Numbered from the stretch's first letter, positions 36,445 to 46,977 are shown. The stretch is 64,000 nt of DNA from Anaerolineaceae bacterium (GCA_016841365.1 JAENZI010000002.1:244507-308506), one strand, 5' to 3'. Translations and numbers: made by a program. The notes: a model not told the origin generated them from the letters alone.

Positions 36445-37272
36445 ATGGAAAACAAGAAGATTGCAGTGCTGCAAATTGACTCAGTACTTGGCGACCAGCA
36501 GGCGAATTTACAAAAGATCGATGACATGCTTGCAACCATAAAAGACCCCAGTGTTCGCATGGCGGTTTTTTGTGAATATGGGTTGAGTGGTTATTGTACG
36601 GATTTGACAAAAATTGCCGAACCAATCCCGGGCAAGATCACCGATGCACTTTGCGAGATTTCAAAAAAACATAATATTTGGATCACGGGCGGCCTCCCTG
36701 AGAAGGTTTCTGAAGGGAAAATTGCCAATGCCAGTGTTATGGTCTCTCCAAAGGACGGGTTAGTTGCGGTTTACCGGAAAATCCATCCCTTCGGTGCTGA
36801 GCGAGATAAGGTTGTATATGGCAGCGAGGCTGTCGTGGTTGACACAGAATTAGGAAAGGTCGGCATGTCGATTTGCTATGACCTTGTTTTTCCTGAATTC
36901 ATTAGAGGTTTGCGGTTAAAAGGTGCAGAACTGATTGTTAACTCGACGTTTTGGTACTCCGATAAGTACAGCGGTCCGCTTGGCTGGAATTCTGATCATA
37001 CGCTTGCCATGGCAACCACCAGGGCGTTAGAAAACAAAGTATATGTCGCAATGGCATGCCGCTGCGGCACGGAGTACACCGAAGATAATGTCATTCGAGC
37101 ATTTGGCTATTCCGGCATTTTCGATCCGATGGGAACGATCCTGGCGCGAGCAAACCTGGGTGAAGCGGTCATCACAGCAGAAATTGACGAAGAATTCAAG
37201 AAAAAGTGTTCAGATTTGCCCTATCTTTCCGACAGGCGGCCTGAGATTTACAAGGAAATTCTGGACTTCTAA
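36445..37272 (+). CDS. Nitrilase-superfamily carbon-nitrogen hydrolase (amidase)
   Basis: The 275-aa protein has the Glu-Lys-Cys triad of the nitrilase superfamily: E44 in VFCEYGLSGY, K112 in VYRKIHPF and C144 in SICYDLVFPE. Members hydrolyse amides, N-carbamoyl compounds or nitriles. GAGAGGA lies before the ATG. It is the first gene of an operon with a CUT2 sugar/nucleoside-type importer (gap of 13 bases to the permease), so the imported molecule is probably cleaved by this enzyme. No signal peptide. Confidence 0.9.
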   Translation: MENKKIAVLQIDSVLGDQQANLQKIDDMLATIKDPSVRMAVFCEYGLSGYCTDLTKIAEPIPGKITDALCEISKKHNIWITGGLPEKVSEGKIANASVMVSPKDGLVAVYRKIHPFGAERDKVVYGSEAVVVDTELGKVGMSICYDLVFPEFIRGLRLKGAELIVNSTFWYSDKYSGPLGWNSDHTLAMATTRALENKVYVAMACRCGTEYTEDNVIRAFGYSGIFDPMGTILARANLGEAVITAEIDEEFKKKCSDLPYLSDRRPEIYKEILDF

Positions 37273-37285
37273 CCCCTGGAGAGCT

Positions 37286-38290
37286 ATGAGACAGACCGAG
37301 TCGGTTAAGCAATACGCTGGTGTATTCATCGTGATCGCCCTGTTGGTGATCTCGGCGACGATATACCGACCTGACTACTTCCAACTTGACCTGGTTTATA
37401 TGATGCTTCGGCAAGCTGCTTGTCTGGGGATATTATCCATTGGGCAGATGTTTGTGGTGGCAGCAGGCGGGACAGACCTTTCTGTCGTTGCTTCCATGGA
37501 AATTTCCATGGTGATCACCATGCTGTTTTACAACCGGCTTGGAGATAACTGGCTCTTGGCAGGCATTCTAACCGCATTAGTTGTCTGTTTGGGGTTGGGG
37601 CTGATCAATGGCACGCTGATCACCCAGTTCAAGGTGGCACCCTTTTTGACCACAATGTTTACCGGGGCGATATTCACCGGTGTGAGGCGTATGTTTACGG
37701 GTGTATCCCCGATGGGTTCTATTCCGCCAGCATTGGAATTCTTTGTGAAGGGCGAAGAAGCAGGCGAAGTGCCCCACGCTGCCTTTATTTTGCTCGCGGT
37801 GACTCTCGTTGGTTATATTGTATTGAACAAGACAGTTTTTGGCCGCAAGTTGGTGCTTGTAGGCAGCAATCCGACTGCGGCAGAGTTTTCAGGGATAAAG
37901 GTCAAACAAATTCGGATCATAACCTATTGCATCAGTGCAGGGGTTGCAGTTCTTGCAGGATTAATCATTGCTGGATACACAGGTTATGTCGATCAAGAAA
38001 CACTTGCTGCCGGGAAAGGATTTGACTCTCTAATTGCTGTTGTGTTGGGTGGAAATTTGTTAGGTGGAGGGAAGTCAACAGTTATTGGTACCTTTGGTGG
38101 CGCACTGGCCACCACCCTAATTCTCAACATCGTGGTGCTATTTGGTTTCGAGATTCAGCACCAGTATGTGTTTAAAGGTTTGATTTTATTGGCTGTGATC
38201 CTTATCACTGCATTTGCGAACAGCCAAAGTATTAAAAATTTCTTCCATCAGAAAAATCCGATTGCATCGGACCAAATTAACCCTAGTTAG
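37286..38290 (+). CDS. CUT2-type ABC transporter permease (RbsC/BPD_transp_2)
   Basis: The 334-aa permease has about ten transmembrane helices and the RbsC-type patterns AAGGTDLSVVASMEI, LINGTLITQFKVAPFLTT and GVRRMFTGVS. GGAGAG precedes ATG 37286; the open frame to 37043 overlaps the nitrilase and is a shadow. It works with the binding protein at 38301 and the ATPase-permease fusion at 39498, giving two different permease halves. Confidence 0.9.
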   Translation: MRQTESVKQYAGVFIVIALLVISATIYRPDYFQLDLVYMMLRQAACLGILSIGQMFVVAAGGTDLSVVASMEISMVITMLFYNRLGDNWLLAGILTALVVCLGLGLINGTLITQFKVAPFLTTMFTGAIFTGVRRMFTGVSPMGSIPPALEFFVKGEEAGEVPHAAFILLAVTLVGYIVLNKTVFGRKLVLVGSNPTAAEFSGIKVKQIRIITYCISAGVAVLAGLIIAGYTGYVDQETLAAGKGFDSLIAVVLGGNLLGGGKSTVIGTFGGALATTLILNIVVLFGFEIQHQYVFKGLILLAVILITAFANSQSIKNFFHQKNPIASDQINPS

Positions 38291-38300
38291 GAGAGAGAAA

Positions 38301-39371
38301 ATGAAAAAGATTTTTAGTATCGTTCTGTTTTTAGTGATTGGCAGCATGCTTGCTGCGTGCGCCACGGGGGGTGTCACAACCCCAACTGAAGCACCCGTTG
38401 AAGAAGTGGTTGAAACTGAAGCGCCCGAAGAAAAATATGTCATCGGCATATCCTATCAAGGGCCTAACAATGACTGGGCAATCAATATCAAAGCCCACTT
38501 CGAGATGACTCTGCAAGAAGAATATGCTGACAAAGTCGAAGAAGTCATTTACAAAGAATACGGCTGGGAAGGCGAGCAGCAAATTGCGGATGTTGAGGAC
38601 TTGATGACGATGGGTATTGACATTCTGATCGTGGCGCCTCACAGTGACACCGGACTGGATACAACGATTGAATCAGTCAAGGCTGCTGGGATCCCGGTGA
38701 TTGTTTATAATTCGGCACCCGGAACCGATCAGTATGATGCGCTGATAAAGAGTGATAACACTGCTGATGGCCGTAATACGGCTGAATGGATGGGCCAACG
38801 GCTTGACGGCAAAGGCAACATTCTCATCATTGGTGGCGCACCTGGTGGCGCTTATGCTGAAGACGTCATTGAGGGATACAACCAGGCATTGGCGAATTAC
38901 CCCGACATGAAGGTTCTGGGTTATGAGTATGCCTATTGGACCCCTGCAACCGCTAAGCAAATCGTCGAAAGCTATATTGCTAAGGGTGATCAGATCGATG
39001 GGATTATCGTCAGCGGCCTGATGGGGCTTGGCTGCCTTGAAGCGTTCGTGGATGCTGGTATGGAGATCCCACCCATGACATCTGGCGATGGCTGGACCGG
39101 ATTCCTCCGGAAAGCTAAAGAAGTAGGCTACACTGACTTTGGTGCTATTCCAGTCAACAACTTTATTTATGCTGTTGGTGCAATTCATTTAGCCTTCGAT
39201 GTTCTTGAAGGGAACCCAGTTGAAAAAGTCACATTAGTTCCCCCGAACGAGCCAATGGCTGCGCAGGAAATGCTGGATATGTTGACCGATGACATGCCTG
39301 AAAGCTATTGGATCGGTGGTACCGTACCTGTAGAAGATTTCAACAAATACGTCGGAAGCACGAGTAATTAA
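38301..39371 (+). CDS. CUT2-type substrate-binding lipoprotein (Peripla_BP_4)
   Basis: The 356-aa protein starts MKKIFSIVLFLVIGSM and has the lipobox LAAC, then a Thr/Glu/Pro-rich linker and a periplasmic-binding fold (KYVIGISYQGPNNDWA, DILIVAPHSDTGLD). GGAGAGAG precedes ATG 38301. It binds the ligand, probably a sugar-like or nucleoside-like amide, outside the membrane. A hairpin follows the stop. Confidence 0.92.
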   Translation: MKKIFSIVLFLVIGSMLAACATGGVTTPTEAPVEEVVETEAPEEKYVIGISYQGPNNDWAINIKAHFEMTLQEEYADKVEEVIYKEYGWEGEQQIADVEDLMTMGIDILIVAPHSDTGLDTTIESVKAAGIPVIVYNSAPGTDQYDALIKSDNTADGRNTAEWMGQRLDGKGNILIIGGAPGGAYAEDVIEGYNQALANYPDMKVLGYEYAYWTPATAKQIVESYIAKGDQIDGIIVSGLMGLGCLEAFVDAGMEIPPMTSGDGWTGFLRKAKEVGYTDFGAIPVNNFIYAVGAIHLAFDVLEGNPVEKVTLVPPNEPMAAQEMLDMLTDDMPESYWIGGTVPVEDFNKYVGSTSN

Positions 39372-39380
39372 CATTGAACA

Positions 39381-39412
39381 ATACCCGCGCTGTAGTCATA
39401 CAGCGCGGGTAT
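39381..39412 (+). terminator. Strong hairpin between binding protein and ATPase-permease genes
   Basis: Perfect 14-bp arms (ATACCCGCGCTGTA and its complement) around GTCA, without a T-tract. It probably stabilises or attenuates the mRNA so that the binding protein is made in excess, as in many sugar ABC operons. Confidence 0.72.
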
Positions 39413-39497
39413 GTGTGATCGAATCTGCTGATCTTACTCACATTGATGTGATGTGCCAGCATTTTTGCGCGCATTTTTTACTGGAGGTTACTGGTTC

Positions 39498-41993
39498 ATG
39501 AGCAACAGTCCAATCCTAACCATCAATAACATCACAAAGAGATTTGGCGGCGTGCTCGCTTTGGATGATGTAAGTTTCGAGATCCGGCGCGGCGAAATTC
39601 TGGGTTTGTTGGGTGCAAATGGGGCGGGCAAGAGTACCTTGCTAAAAATAATCGGTGGGGTGCTTCACAGTGATTCCGGCGAACTCAGCCTGGACCAGAA
39701 GCAATACCATGCGGCTAATGCTAAGGAAGCGCTTGAGCACGGACTGGTAAGTGTGTATCAGGAACTTAACCTCTTTCTGAACATGACCGTCGCAGAAAAT
39801 ATGTTCTTAGGGCGGGAACCCAAAAAGTCAAATGGATTAATTGATTGGGAAAAAATTAAAGCAGACACACAAGATGTGCTTGCTCAGTTTGGGCTTGATA
39901 TCCCGGTTAACGCGGCAGTGCAGAATCTCAGCGTCGCGCAACGGCACCTTGTTGAAATCGTTCGTGCGATGAACGAAAACCCACGCATTCTCATGCTAGA
40001 TGAGCCAACGGCTGCGCTCTCTGATAATCAAATTAAGTGGCTGTTTGTAAAAATCCGCGAATTGGTGACGGCAGGAACAACGGTGATTTATGTTTCTCAC
40101 CGATTGGAAGAAATTATCGACTTGTGTAACCGGTGTGTTGTGTTGCGAGACGGCCGTTTTTCAGCGATGTTAGACGAGGATTTCGACCAGGACCGCATTA
40201 TCCAGGCGATGATCGGCAGAACTGTTGAGATTGAAAAGAAAGTTGACTTATGTGAATCAGAGGAAGTTGTTTTTTCATGCCACAACCTTTCTGAGCCTGG
40301 CAAACTGTATGACATCAACTTTGAGACACGCAAAGGGGAGATATTAGGTATAGCAGGCTTGATGGGCTCAGGCCGGACTGAACTGCTGAGAGCGCTTTAT
40401 GGTGTTGATAAAAGCGAAAAAGGTTATTTCGAACTCCACGGAAAACGCATATCTATCAAAAACACCACTGACGCCATCAACAACGGCTTGGTTTTAGTCA
40501 GTGAGGATAGAAAGTCTGAAGGGCTGTTCTTAAAAGAACTGGTTGTTAATAACCTGACCGCTAACATTGTAAGCAAACACGCATTTTTGGGCTTTATAAA
40601 GCGGAAGGCTGAAGCAAATGCCGCACAAGAGACTGCTGATGACGTTAGATTAACTGCTGGCCGGCTATTTGACATCACAAACACATTGTCTGGAGGAAAC
40701 CAGCAGAAAGTAGTGCTGGGCAAAGCTTTGCTGACCGGCGCCGAGGTGCTGATGCTGGACGAGCCAACGAGGGGTGTTGATGTTGGTGCACGTGCTGACA
40801 TCTATCAAATCATTCAGCAGCTTGCAGATGAAGGCAAAAGTATCATCCTTGTTTCATCCGATTGGGAAGAACTTTTAGCGCTTTCTGACCGGGTAATCGT
40901 GATGGCAGAGGGCCGGATAACTGCTGAGCTGTGCGGCGATGAAATCACTGAAGATAACTTCATGCGTCATTCATCCGTTGCAAACGTTGCAGGAGCGACG
41001 GATGAAAGTGAAAAGCTGGGATTTTTCAACAATTTAAAGGAAAAGGTCTTGTTTGCCAAAAGCAACGCGATTTTCTTTGGCATTTTCAACCTCCTATTAT
41101 TAATTGTTGGAACCCTGATCTCCCAGCGGTTTCTTACGCCCATAAACCTCCGAAACATGTTTCTCCAATCGTTTGTTTATATCCTTTTATCTATGGGGCA
41201 GTTGTTCGTAGTGATTTCTGGCAACACCGACTTGAGCATGAGCGCAACGATGACAGTGGCAGGTGTGATTGGGCTTACCATTGCAAATTCGGGCGTTGGT
41301 AGGACCATACCCGGCTTGACAGTCATGTTACTATTTGGCATTTTGATTGGTGTGATTAACGGGACATTAATCCTTGTAGGTAAAATGAACCCGCTCATTG
41401 CGACTTTTGGGATGAGCATCATTCTTCAAGGCGTTGCGCTGATCATCACGCCAAGGCCCTTATCACCATCCCCTGACTTTTTCAAAGAAGTCTTTAGAGG
41501 CACCTTTTTGGGGTTTCCGCTGGTGTTTTTTATCGGAATCTTCCTGTTTGCGGTAATCAGCATCATTCTACAACACACATCATTCGGACGCAGGTTATTT
41601 GCTGTCGGTGAAAACGCAACGGCAGCCTCATGGTCGGGCCTGCGCGTCACATCAACAAAATATATTGCCTTCATCGCATGTTCGGTGATGGCGGTGGCGG
41701 CATCCTGGTATATGTATGGGCGAAGCGGCGCTGCAGAATCAACCGTAAATGTACAATTCACCCTCGATGCAATTGCGTTTGCGCTCATCGGAGGCGCTTC
41801 ATTCAGCGGAGGAAAAGGGAGTGTCGCGGGTACGGTACTCTCCATTTTTTCAGTGGTGATCCTGATGAATATCCTTAACCAGTTGGGAGTGGGGACCTAC
41901 GCTAAGGATGTCATCAAAGGTGCGCTGCTGGTGAGTGTTATTGTCCTGAATGAATACAGGTCAATCAAAGCCAGCAGCATGATCAAGAGTTGA
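39498..41993 (+). CDS. Fused CUT2 ABC ATPase and permease (RbsA-RbsC fusion)
   Basis: The 831-aa product joins an RbsA-type double ATPase (about residues 1-500; Walker [10 protein letters not shown], signature LSVAQRHLV, second signature LSGGNQQKV, Walker [13 protein letters not shown]) to an RbsC-like permease (about 510-831; [21 protein letters not shown]-type [12 protein letters not shown]). Normally these are two genes. GGAGG is about 10 bases before ATG 39498; the in-frame start at 39453 is less likely. With the permease at 37286 this gives a heterodimeric pore. Confidence 0.9.
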   Translation: MSNSPILTINNITKRFGGVLALDDVSFEIRRGEILGLLGANGAGKSTLLKIIGGVLHSDSGELSLDQKQYHAANAKEALEHGLVSVYQELNLFLNMTVAENMFLGREPKKSNGLIDWEKIKADTQDVLAQFGLDIPVNAAVQNLSVAQRHLVEIVRAMNENPRILMLDEPTAALSDNQIKWLFVKIRELVTAGTTVIYVSHRLEEIIDLCNRCVVLRDGRFSAMLDEDFDQDRIIQAMIGRTVEIEKKVDLCESEEVVFSCHNLSEPGKLYDINFETRKGEILGIAGLMGSGRTELLRALYGVDKSEKGYFELHGKRISIKNTTDAINNGLVLVSEDRKSEGLFLKELVVNNLTANIVSKHAFLGFIKRKAEANAAQETADDVRLTAGRLFDITNTLSGGNQQKVVLGKALLTGAEVLMLDEPTRGVDVGARADIYQIIQQLADEGKSIILVSSDWEELLALSDRVIVMAEGRITAELCGDEITEDNFMRHSSVANVAGATDESEKLGFFNNLKEKVLFAKSNAIFFGIFNLLLLIVGTLISQRFLTPINLRNMFLQSFVYILLSMGQLFVVISGNTDLSMSATMTVAGVIGLTIANSGVGRTIPGLTVMLLFGILIGVINGTLILVGKMNPLIATFGMSIILQGVALIITPRPLSPSPDFFKEVFRGTFLGFPLVFFIGIFLFAVISIILQHTSFGRRLFAVGENATAASWSGLRVTSTKYIAFIACSVMAVAASWYMYGRSGAAESTVNVQFTLDAIAFALIGGASFSGGKGSVAGTVLSIFSVVILMNILNQLGVGTYAKDVIKGALLVSVIVLNEYRSIKASSMIKS

Positions 41994-42602
41994 TAGTTTT
42001 TGTTTCATTCGTTATTTCATCAAGCAGTTAATTTTGGAATCGTAAATGTTTTGTGAATTTTTACATGTTTAAATCTGTAGATTCCGATATCGATTAATTC
42101 ACACAACTTTAAAACCCAATTCATCAACCTGAGCCACTCTTGCGTAGGATGAAACCATTTAATGGTTTGATTAATAATTATGATCTTTCACCTACGGTTT
42201 AGGATGACGAGCTTGGCAGGGTTGTTGGGGAGATCGACGTTGTTAAGCCCACAAGTGTGGAATCCCTCACGACCTGCGAACTCAGGGAAGGCCTTCACAA
42301 TCTGCGGTCTTAGATAAAGCGCTGCGCTGCAGCATGCGACTGTGTAGCTCTTTACCAAAGCAAACTTGTATTGATCGAACCTGATCTTGTCCTTCAGAAA
42401 AGTTCACAAACGATTGGGTTGAGGGGGGCTGATATTGTTGTTTTGCCATGAAAACTTTTGATGAAATACTCCAGACATCCTTGATATTACCTTTAGATAT
42501 TGCTACAATGGTTTTATCAAATAAAAAAATTTCATAAACCAATATCTTATGCTCTGTTTTTGTTGTTCCGAGATTTTTGGATTTCAATTAGGAGTTAGTT
42601 CG
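41994..42602. other. 609-bp gap with structured DNA and a possible coding remnant
   Basis: A nested hairpin at 42143-42196 (CGTAGG-TGAAA with its complement, and AAACCATT/AATGGTTT inside) follows the ABC operon. Between about 42188 and 42400 the G+C is higher, and one minus-strand frame stays open for about 70 codons (for example RPQIVKAFPEFAGREGFHT). I could not recognise it. Confidence 0.35.
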
Positions 42603-43451
42603 ATGGATATGATTGAGTGGAAATGGAAAACCAATGATGGGTTGGAAATTTACTCAAAAGCATGGTTGCCAGTGGGAAAAGCAAAAGGAGTCATCTGCCT
42701 GGTTCATGGTGTTGGCGACCATATCGGTCGATACGAAGCAGATGGTGAAGCACTAACGGAAGCAGGGTTCATATTAGCGGGTTTTGACCTGCGTGGATTT
42801 GGAAAATCCGAAGGAATTCGGGGGCATACTCCAAATCTCGAAATGTACCTTGATGATATCGACTTATTCCTCGCTGAGATAACTCAAAGGTATCCCGACA
42901 TACCTCGTTTCCTATATGGTAACAGCATGGGCGGAGTTTTGGTTCTTGATTATGTTCCACTCCGAAAGCCAACAATTTTTGGTGTGATAGCGACCGGTCC
43001 AGGTTTGAAATCAGCAATTGAAAAACAAAAAATGAAAGTGTTTCTCGCAAAAGTACTGGGAGAGCTTTTCCCAACTTTGTCAATGGACAGTGGGCTCGAC
43101 ACACCTATGATAAGTCGTGACCCTATCGTCGTAGAAAATTCCATCAATGACCCACTCGTACATAGAAGGGTAACAGCTTCTTGGGGGAAATCAATGTTGG
43201 AAGCAGTAAAAATCGCGCTCGAAAACGCTTCAGTTTTTCCATCACCCTTGTTGTTGATGCATGGGACAAAGGACGAGATTGCTTACCCCGAGGGGAGCCA
43301 GATTTTTGCTGATTATGTCCCTAAAGACATGGTGACCCTTAAATTGTGGAATGGATTTATGCACGAACTGCATACCGATCCTGAAAAAGCAGAAGTATTT
43401 TCGGTCATGATAGATTGGCTGAATGTGATTTTGCGTGAAGCCGACATATAA
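42603..43451 (+). CDS. Alpha/beta hydrolase (monoacylglycerol lipase-like)
   Basis: The 282-aa protein has the lysophospholipase/MGLL fold: oxyanion-side HGVGDHIGRY, nucleophile elbow GNSMGGVL, Asp in HGTKDEIAYPEG and the His in MHELH. It hydrolyses ester-linked lipids, most likely monoglycerides. AGGAG precedes ATG 42603. No signal peptide. Upstream in-frame start at 42549 lacks a ribosome site. Confidence 0.88.
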   Translation: MDMIEWKWKTNDGLEIYSKAWLPVGKAKGVICLVHGVGDHIGRYEADGEALTEAGFILAGFDLRGFGKSEGIRGHTPNLEMYLDDIDLFLAEITQRYPDIPRFLYGNSMGGVLVLDYVPLRKPTIFGVIATGPGLKSAIEKQKMKVFLAKVLGELFPTLSMDSGLDTPMISRDPIVVENSINDPLVHRRVTASWGKSMLEAVKIALENASVFPSPLLLMHGTKDEIAYPEGSQIFADYVPKDMVTLKLWNGFMHELHTDPEKAEVFSVMIDWLNVILREADI

Positions 43452-43670
43452 ATCATTTCCCATTTCCCCATTCTTTCCGTAATGTGACTAAAAAGGGGCA
43501 GGTTCACCTGATAAAAGATCACAGAATCTGTATCATGCAGTATTTAGGTTTACTAAGAATTAAGATCGTGAAACTGCTTCCGGCATCCAAAGCGCTAACA
43601 CCAACACCGACAGACTTACAGTCAAAATCTCTGCAGTTCTTGGTAGAAGTGAGAAATATAAGTCATAAAT

Positions 43671-43704
43671 AAAAAAGTGACCTTCAATTTGAAGGGCACT
43701 TTTT
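43671..43704. terminator. Bidirectional rho-independent terminator
   Basis: AAAAAGTG-CCTTCAA pairs with TTGAAGG-CACTTTTT (single-base bulges). It lies between the alpha/beta hydrolase gene and the converging helicase gene. Confidence 0.8.
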
Positions 43705-43709
43705 GGTGT

Positions 43710-44927
43710 TTAACTATTCTTTGCAGAAGCCCGGTAACGGTTTTGATTCCTCGATCGCGACATCCTGCTGTTTTTATTCACAGTGTTATTCTTCTTTGAT
43801 TCCTTCAAGATCGTCTCAAAGCCATTGACACGGCGGCGTTCCAGACCTTTTCCCAGGGTCCGCTCAATCGCGTGAACAATCGATAGATCCTCCTGTGTCA
43901 CCAGAGAAAAAGCTGTGCCGGTTTGTTCCATACGTCCGGTGCGCCCGGTGCGGTGGGTATATGCTTCAGCCGTATCGGGTACGTCATAGTTGATCACATG
44001 TGAAACTTCCATCACATCAATACCCCGGGCGGCAATATCCGTCGCTACTAAGACCTTGACCTTCCCTTTCCGAAATGCATTCATTGCTGCCTGCCGTTTG
44101 GATTGAGATAGATTGCCTTGAATTGATGTCGATGATACGCCTGCGTCGCTCAGTTGCACGGCAAGCTTTGAGGCTCGGCGCTTGGTGCGGGTAAAAACCA
44201 GTACCTGATTGCTTTTGTGTTTACCTAATAGATATAGCAGCATGTCAAGCTTTTGAGTCTGATTTACAGGAAAGATCGCATGGTCAATCGCGTCGATCGG
44301 TTTGGCAATATCAATTTCAATCGTGACCGGGTTATCCATAATTTTCGTTGCGAGTTCATGGATCTTTGCCGGCATGGTGGCTGAAAATAATAGCGTCTGG
44401 CGTTTTTGGGGTATCGCGCTGATGATCCGCTTGACATCCGGCAGGAAACCCATATCAAACATATGGTCTGCTTCATCCAAAACCAGGATTTCAATGTGCC
44501 GCAGGTCGATGGCCCCCTGATTTTTCAGGTCGAGAAGTCGCCCCGGGCATGCAACAACAATATCAACACCATTTCGTAGACGCCTTATCTGCGAGTTGGC
44601 GCTGACACCGCCATAAATTGAAATACTACGTAAACCTGTTTGCGCGCCAAGTTCCTTGATGGCAACATGGGTTTGTTCAGCCAATTCTCGAGTAGGAGCC
44701 AGGATCAATGCACGCAGTTTACCGCGTTGGCCTTTCATCAGGCGCTGTAACATTGGCAGCACAAACGCGGCTGTTTTACCCGTGCCAGTTTGGGCTAAAC
44801 CCAGCACATCAGAACCCGCCAGTATTGGGGGAATTGCCCTGGATTGGATCTGGGTCGGGGAATCGTATCCGACATTGGATATGCCCGCGTTGATCTGCGG
44901 ATGGAATGTAAAAGTATTGAAATTCAC
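43710..44927 (-). CDS. DEAD-box ATP-dependent RNA helicase (RhlE-like)
   Basis: The 405-aa helicase shows all main motifs: Q motif (GYDSPTQIQSRAIP), AQTGTGKTAAF (motif I), VLDEADHMFD (motif II), FSATMP (SAT), ATDIAARGID and HRTGRTGRM (motifs V, VI). The basic tail matches RhlE-type proteins that act in ribosome biogenesis and at low temperature. The start is GTG 44927 with AAGGA 9 bases upstream; the ATG at 45014 has no site. Length after that is normal. Confidence 0.92.
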   Translation of the reverse strand: MNFNTFTFHPQINAGISNVGYDSPTQIQSRAIPPILAGSDVLGLAQTGTGKTAAFVLPMLQRLMKGQRGKLRALILAPTRELAEQTHVAIKELGAQTGLRSISIYGGVSANSQIRRLRNGVDIVVACPGRLLDLKNQGAIDLRHIEILVLDEADHMFDMGFLPDVKRIISAIPQKRQTLLFSATMPAKIHELATKIMDNPVTIEIDIAKPIDAIDHAIFPVNQTQKLDMLLYLLGKHKSNQVLVFTRTKRRASKLAVQLSDAGVSSTSIQGNLSQSKRQAAMNAFRKGKVKVLVATDIAARGIDVMEVSHVINYDVPDTAEAYTHRTGRTGRMEQTGTAFSLVTQEDLSIVHAIERTLGKGLERRRVNGFETILKESKKNNTVNKNSRMSRSRNQNRYRASAKNS

Positions 44928-45512
44928 AAAATTTTCCTTAATGGGTGTGATGGGGTACACGGATGATATTTCGATCCGTGTCCGCTCCCTCACCCGCCTT
45001 TGCGGTAACACCATTAAGTGAATTGGAGCGGCGTTTAAAAAATAAAACCGGGAAAAATCCCAGCCTGTTGAATGCTTATATGGTTCAACTTAGACTGAAT
45101 GAGCATACCACATTATGGAAATTAAGGTAACAAGCTGTTTTGGGATTTTATTTTTGCTATGTGGAATTTCTGTGAAAATTAAAAATTAACCTCGGAAAGA
45201 GAACGGTTTTGATATAACATATCATGGGTTGAGGTAAAAAGCCACAGATATTTTATTATTCTAATTCTTGTTCGGTTGAAAATATTCGAGGATGCTTGAT
45301 AAAATATTTCGACATCTGCAAAGGTCGTGTAATTATATTGATTTATAGAATGTTCACCCTTTTTCCGATTTTTGGCTTCACTTTTTCTTGGACTGCATGC
45401 TGATTAGATCGCAACCCACATGAATTTGAGGCAGGGGAAAACGCAGACTGTAACCGGAGGCACAATCTTTCTTGATATTTCCAATCAAATACAACCCTTA
45501 TGAAGGATTAGT
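44928..45512. other. 585-bp gap without a gene
   Basis: AT-rich stretch between the helicase start and the zinc-ribbon gene stop. A short GGGA/TCCC hairpin followed by Ts on the minus strand (about 45046-45060) might act in the helicase leader. Otherwise I see nothing. Confidence 0.3.
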
Positions 45513-46832
45513 TTATCTTATTATTGGCCTGATGTCTGTAATTTTTTGATGTTTGGCATTGTTGGTACATTCTAATCTGGCATTTAAATCAACCATCGAG
45601 CGGCATTTCTTACAATGACCAATGATCTTATACCTCTGATTGGTCATGATTTCTGTTCGTAATTTCTCTAATTCCTGGCGCTGCATGTCTTCGGAGCCTT
45701 TTTTCAATCCTTCCTCCCACCCCATGGCGATGTCTTTTCGTTTGGTCTTAAATGTCTTTTCTTTTTCGATTGTATATTCAAGCATTTGCAAGGCATATTC
45801 ATCTTCCATACCTAAGTAATCAAAGATTTCAGCACGTTGTTTGAATAGATCAATCGAAGCATTTGGTACTGCAATTCTTTGATTGATATTTTCAAGGGCG
45901 TGTTGCCAATCTGCCCTTGCTTCAGCGTTTTTCCCGAGACCTTGATACAATTTGGCCCTTTCAAGCAAATAATCAAAAGCCTGAATTTGAGGAGCCATAT
46001 TGATTGCAGAGCTAAGGTCTGCAATGGCTTGCCAGGGGTTTGAGCTGACATGCCGCCTGGCACGCATTTCATAGCGTTCGTGCAGCGCTGTTTTTCGGAA
46101 TGTCAAAATCAACCCAAACAACAAAATAAATGCTCCAAACCCAATCAAGGCAAGCAAATAAAGTAAATCTTTCCCCCCGATTTCAGGCTTGAATCGATAA
46201 ATCAGAATAGCAGCGACAACACTAAGAGTTGCTATGAATATTGCGCTAATAAGAATAGCCACACGTTGGGATGCCCCCACGCCTGGGAGCAAATTTTTTC
46301 TACAATTTTGACACTTGAGAGCATTTGGTGGGTTCTCATGGTTGCATTTCTGGCAATAGATGATTTTCACATGCGGTTGTTCAAAATTGGCTTCTTCCGG
46401 CTCATCCAAAGTCGCCTGAATAGGAAGTGAAGGTCCCTTGACTGGTGAATTCAATAAACCAGGTCCGGTTGCGGCTAATGAAGCAGTGGCAGGGGTGTAA
46501 TAATCGGAAGAGATTTTATTGTGATTCGAAGCAGGCATCTTGCGGACCGTCAGTCCCCGCAGGGTGGCGAAAATTGCAATCATAAGCATGATAACGCCTA
46601 AAATTCCAAAAGTCACAACGATGATGGGGATGAAAAGTGAGAAGGGATCGTTGGCACTGATGGATGCCGGAGATTCATTCTTCACTAACCACCATACCCC
46701 AACCAAAAAAATAGAACCCCAAGCGAAGTAGGGTGCGATCATTTTCCAGCGAGGTTGGTGGCAATACTTGCAGACAAACCATCGAGCTTTCATAACATTG
46801 CCACAATTAGAGCAGATCAATATATCAGCCAT
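45513..46832 (-). CDS. Zinc-ribbon, TPR-containing membrane protein
   Basis: The 439-aa protein starts with a zinc ribbon (CSNCGN and CKYCHQ), then two membrane helices (about residues 33-50, 70-92). A second ribbon (CQKCNHENPPNALKCQNCRK) precedes a second pair of helices, a TPR-like segment (AKLYQGLGKNAEARADWQHA), and a terminal Cys cluster (GHCKKCRSMVDL and ECTNNAKH). GAGGAG lies before ATG 46832. Zinc-ribbon membrane proteins are often regulatory; I know no function. Confidence 0.72.
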   Translation of the reverse strand: MADILICSNCGNVMKARWFVCKYCHQPRWKMIAPYFAWGSIFLVGVWWLVKNESPASISANDPFSLFIPIIVVTFGILGVIMLMIAIFATLRGLTVRKMPASNHNKISSDYYTPATASLAATGPGLLNSPVKGPSLPIQATLDEPEEANFEQPHVKIIYCQKCNHENPPNALKCQNCRKNLLPGVGASQRVAILISAIFIATLSVVAAILIYRFKPEIGGKDLLYLLALIGFGAFILLFGLILTFRKTALHERYEMRARRHVSSNPWQAIADLSSAINMAPQIQAFDYLLERAKLYQGLGKNAEARADWQHALENINQRIAVPNASIDLFKQRAEIFDYLGMEDEYALQMLEYTIEKEKTFKTKRKDIAMGWEEGLKKGSEDMQRQELEKLRTEIMTNQRYKIIGHCKKCRSMVDLNARLECTNNAKHQKITDIRPIIR

Positions 46833-46977
46833 TTCATCTCCTCTGTAAATATGGATTGTAAGACAGCAAATTGTTATTATTAAATTAGAAAGTGGATACA
46901 TTATCATTATAGCCTGATTAGTGATCGGTGTCTATTTGTTTTATCGGGGATGTAATGGAATAGAGTTGCAGTCCGAG

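Noticed and set aside
42282..42587. 101-codon minus-strand frame upstream of the alpha/beta hydrolase
   Set aside because: No domain, no ribosome site and it overlaps the likely leader of the hydrolase gene.
43484..43672. 62-codon frame after the alpha/beta hydrolase
   Set aside because: Low-complexity chance frame next to a terminator, without a start signal.
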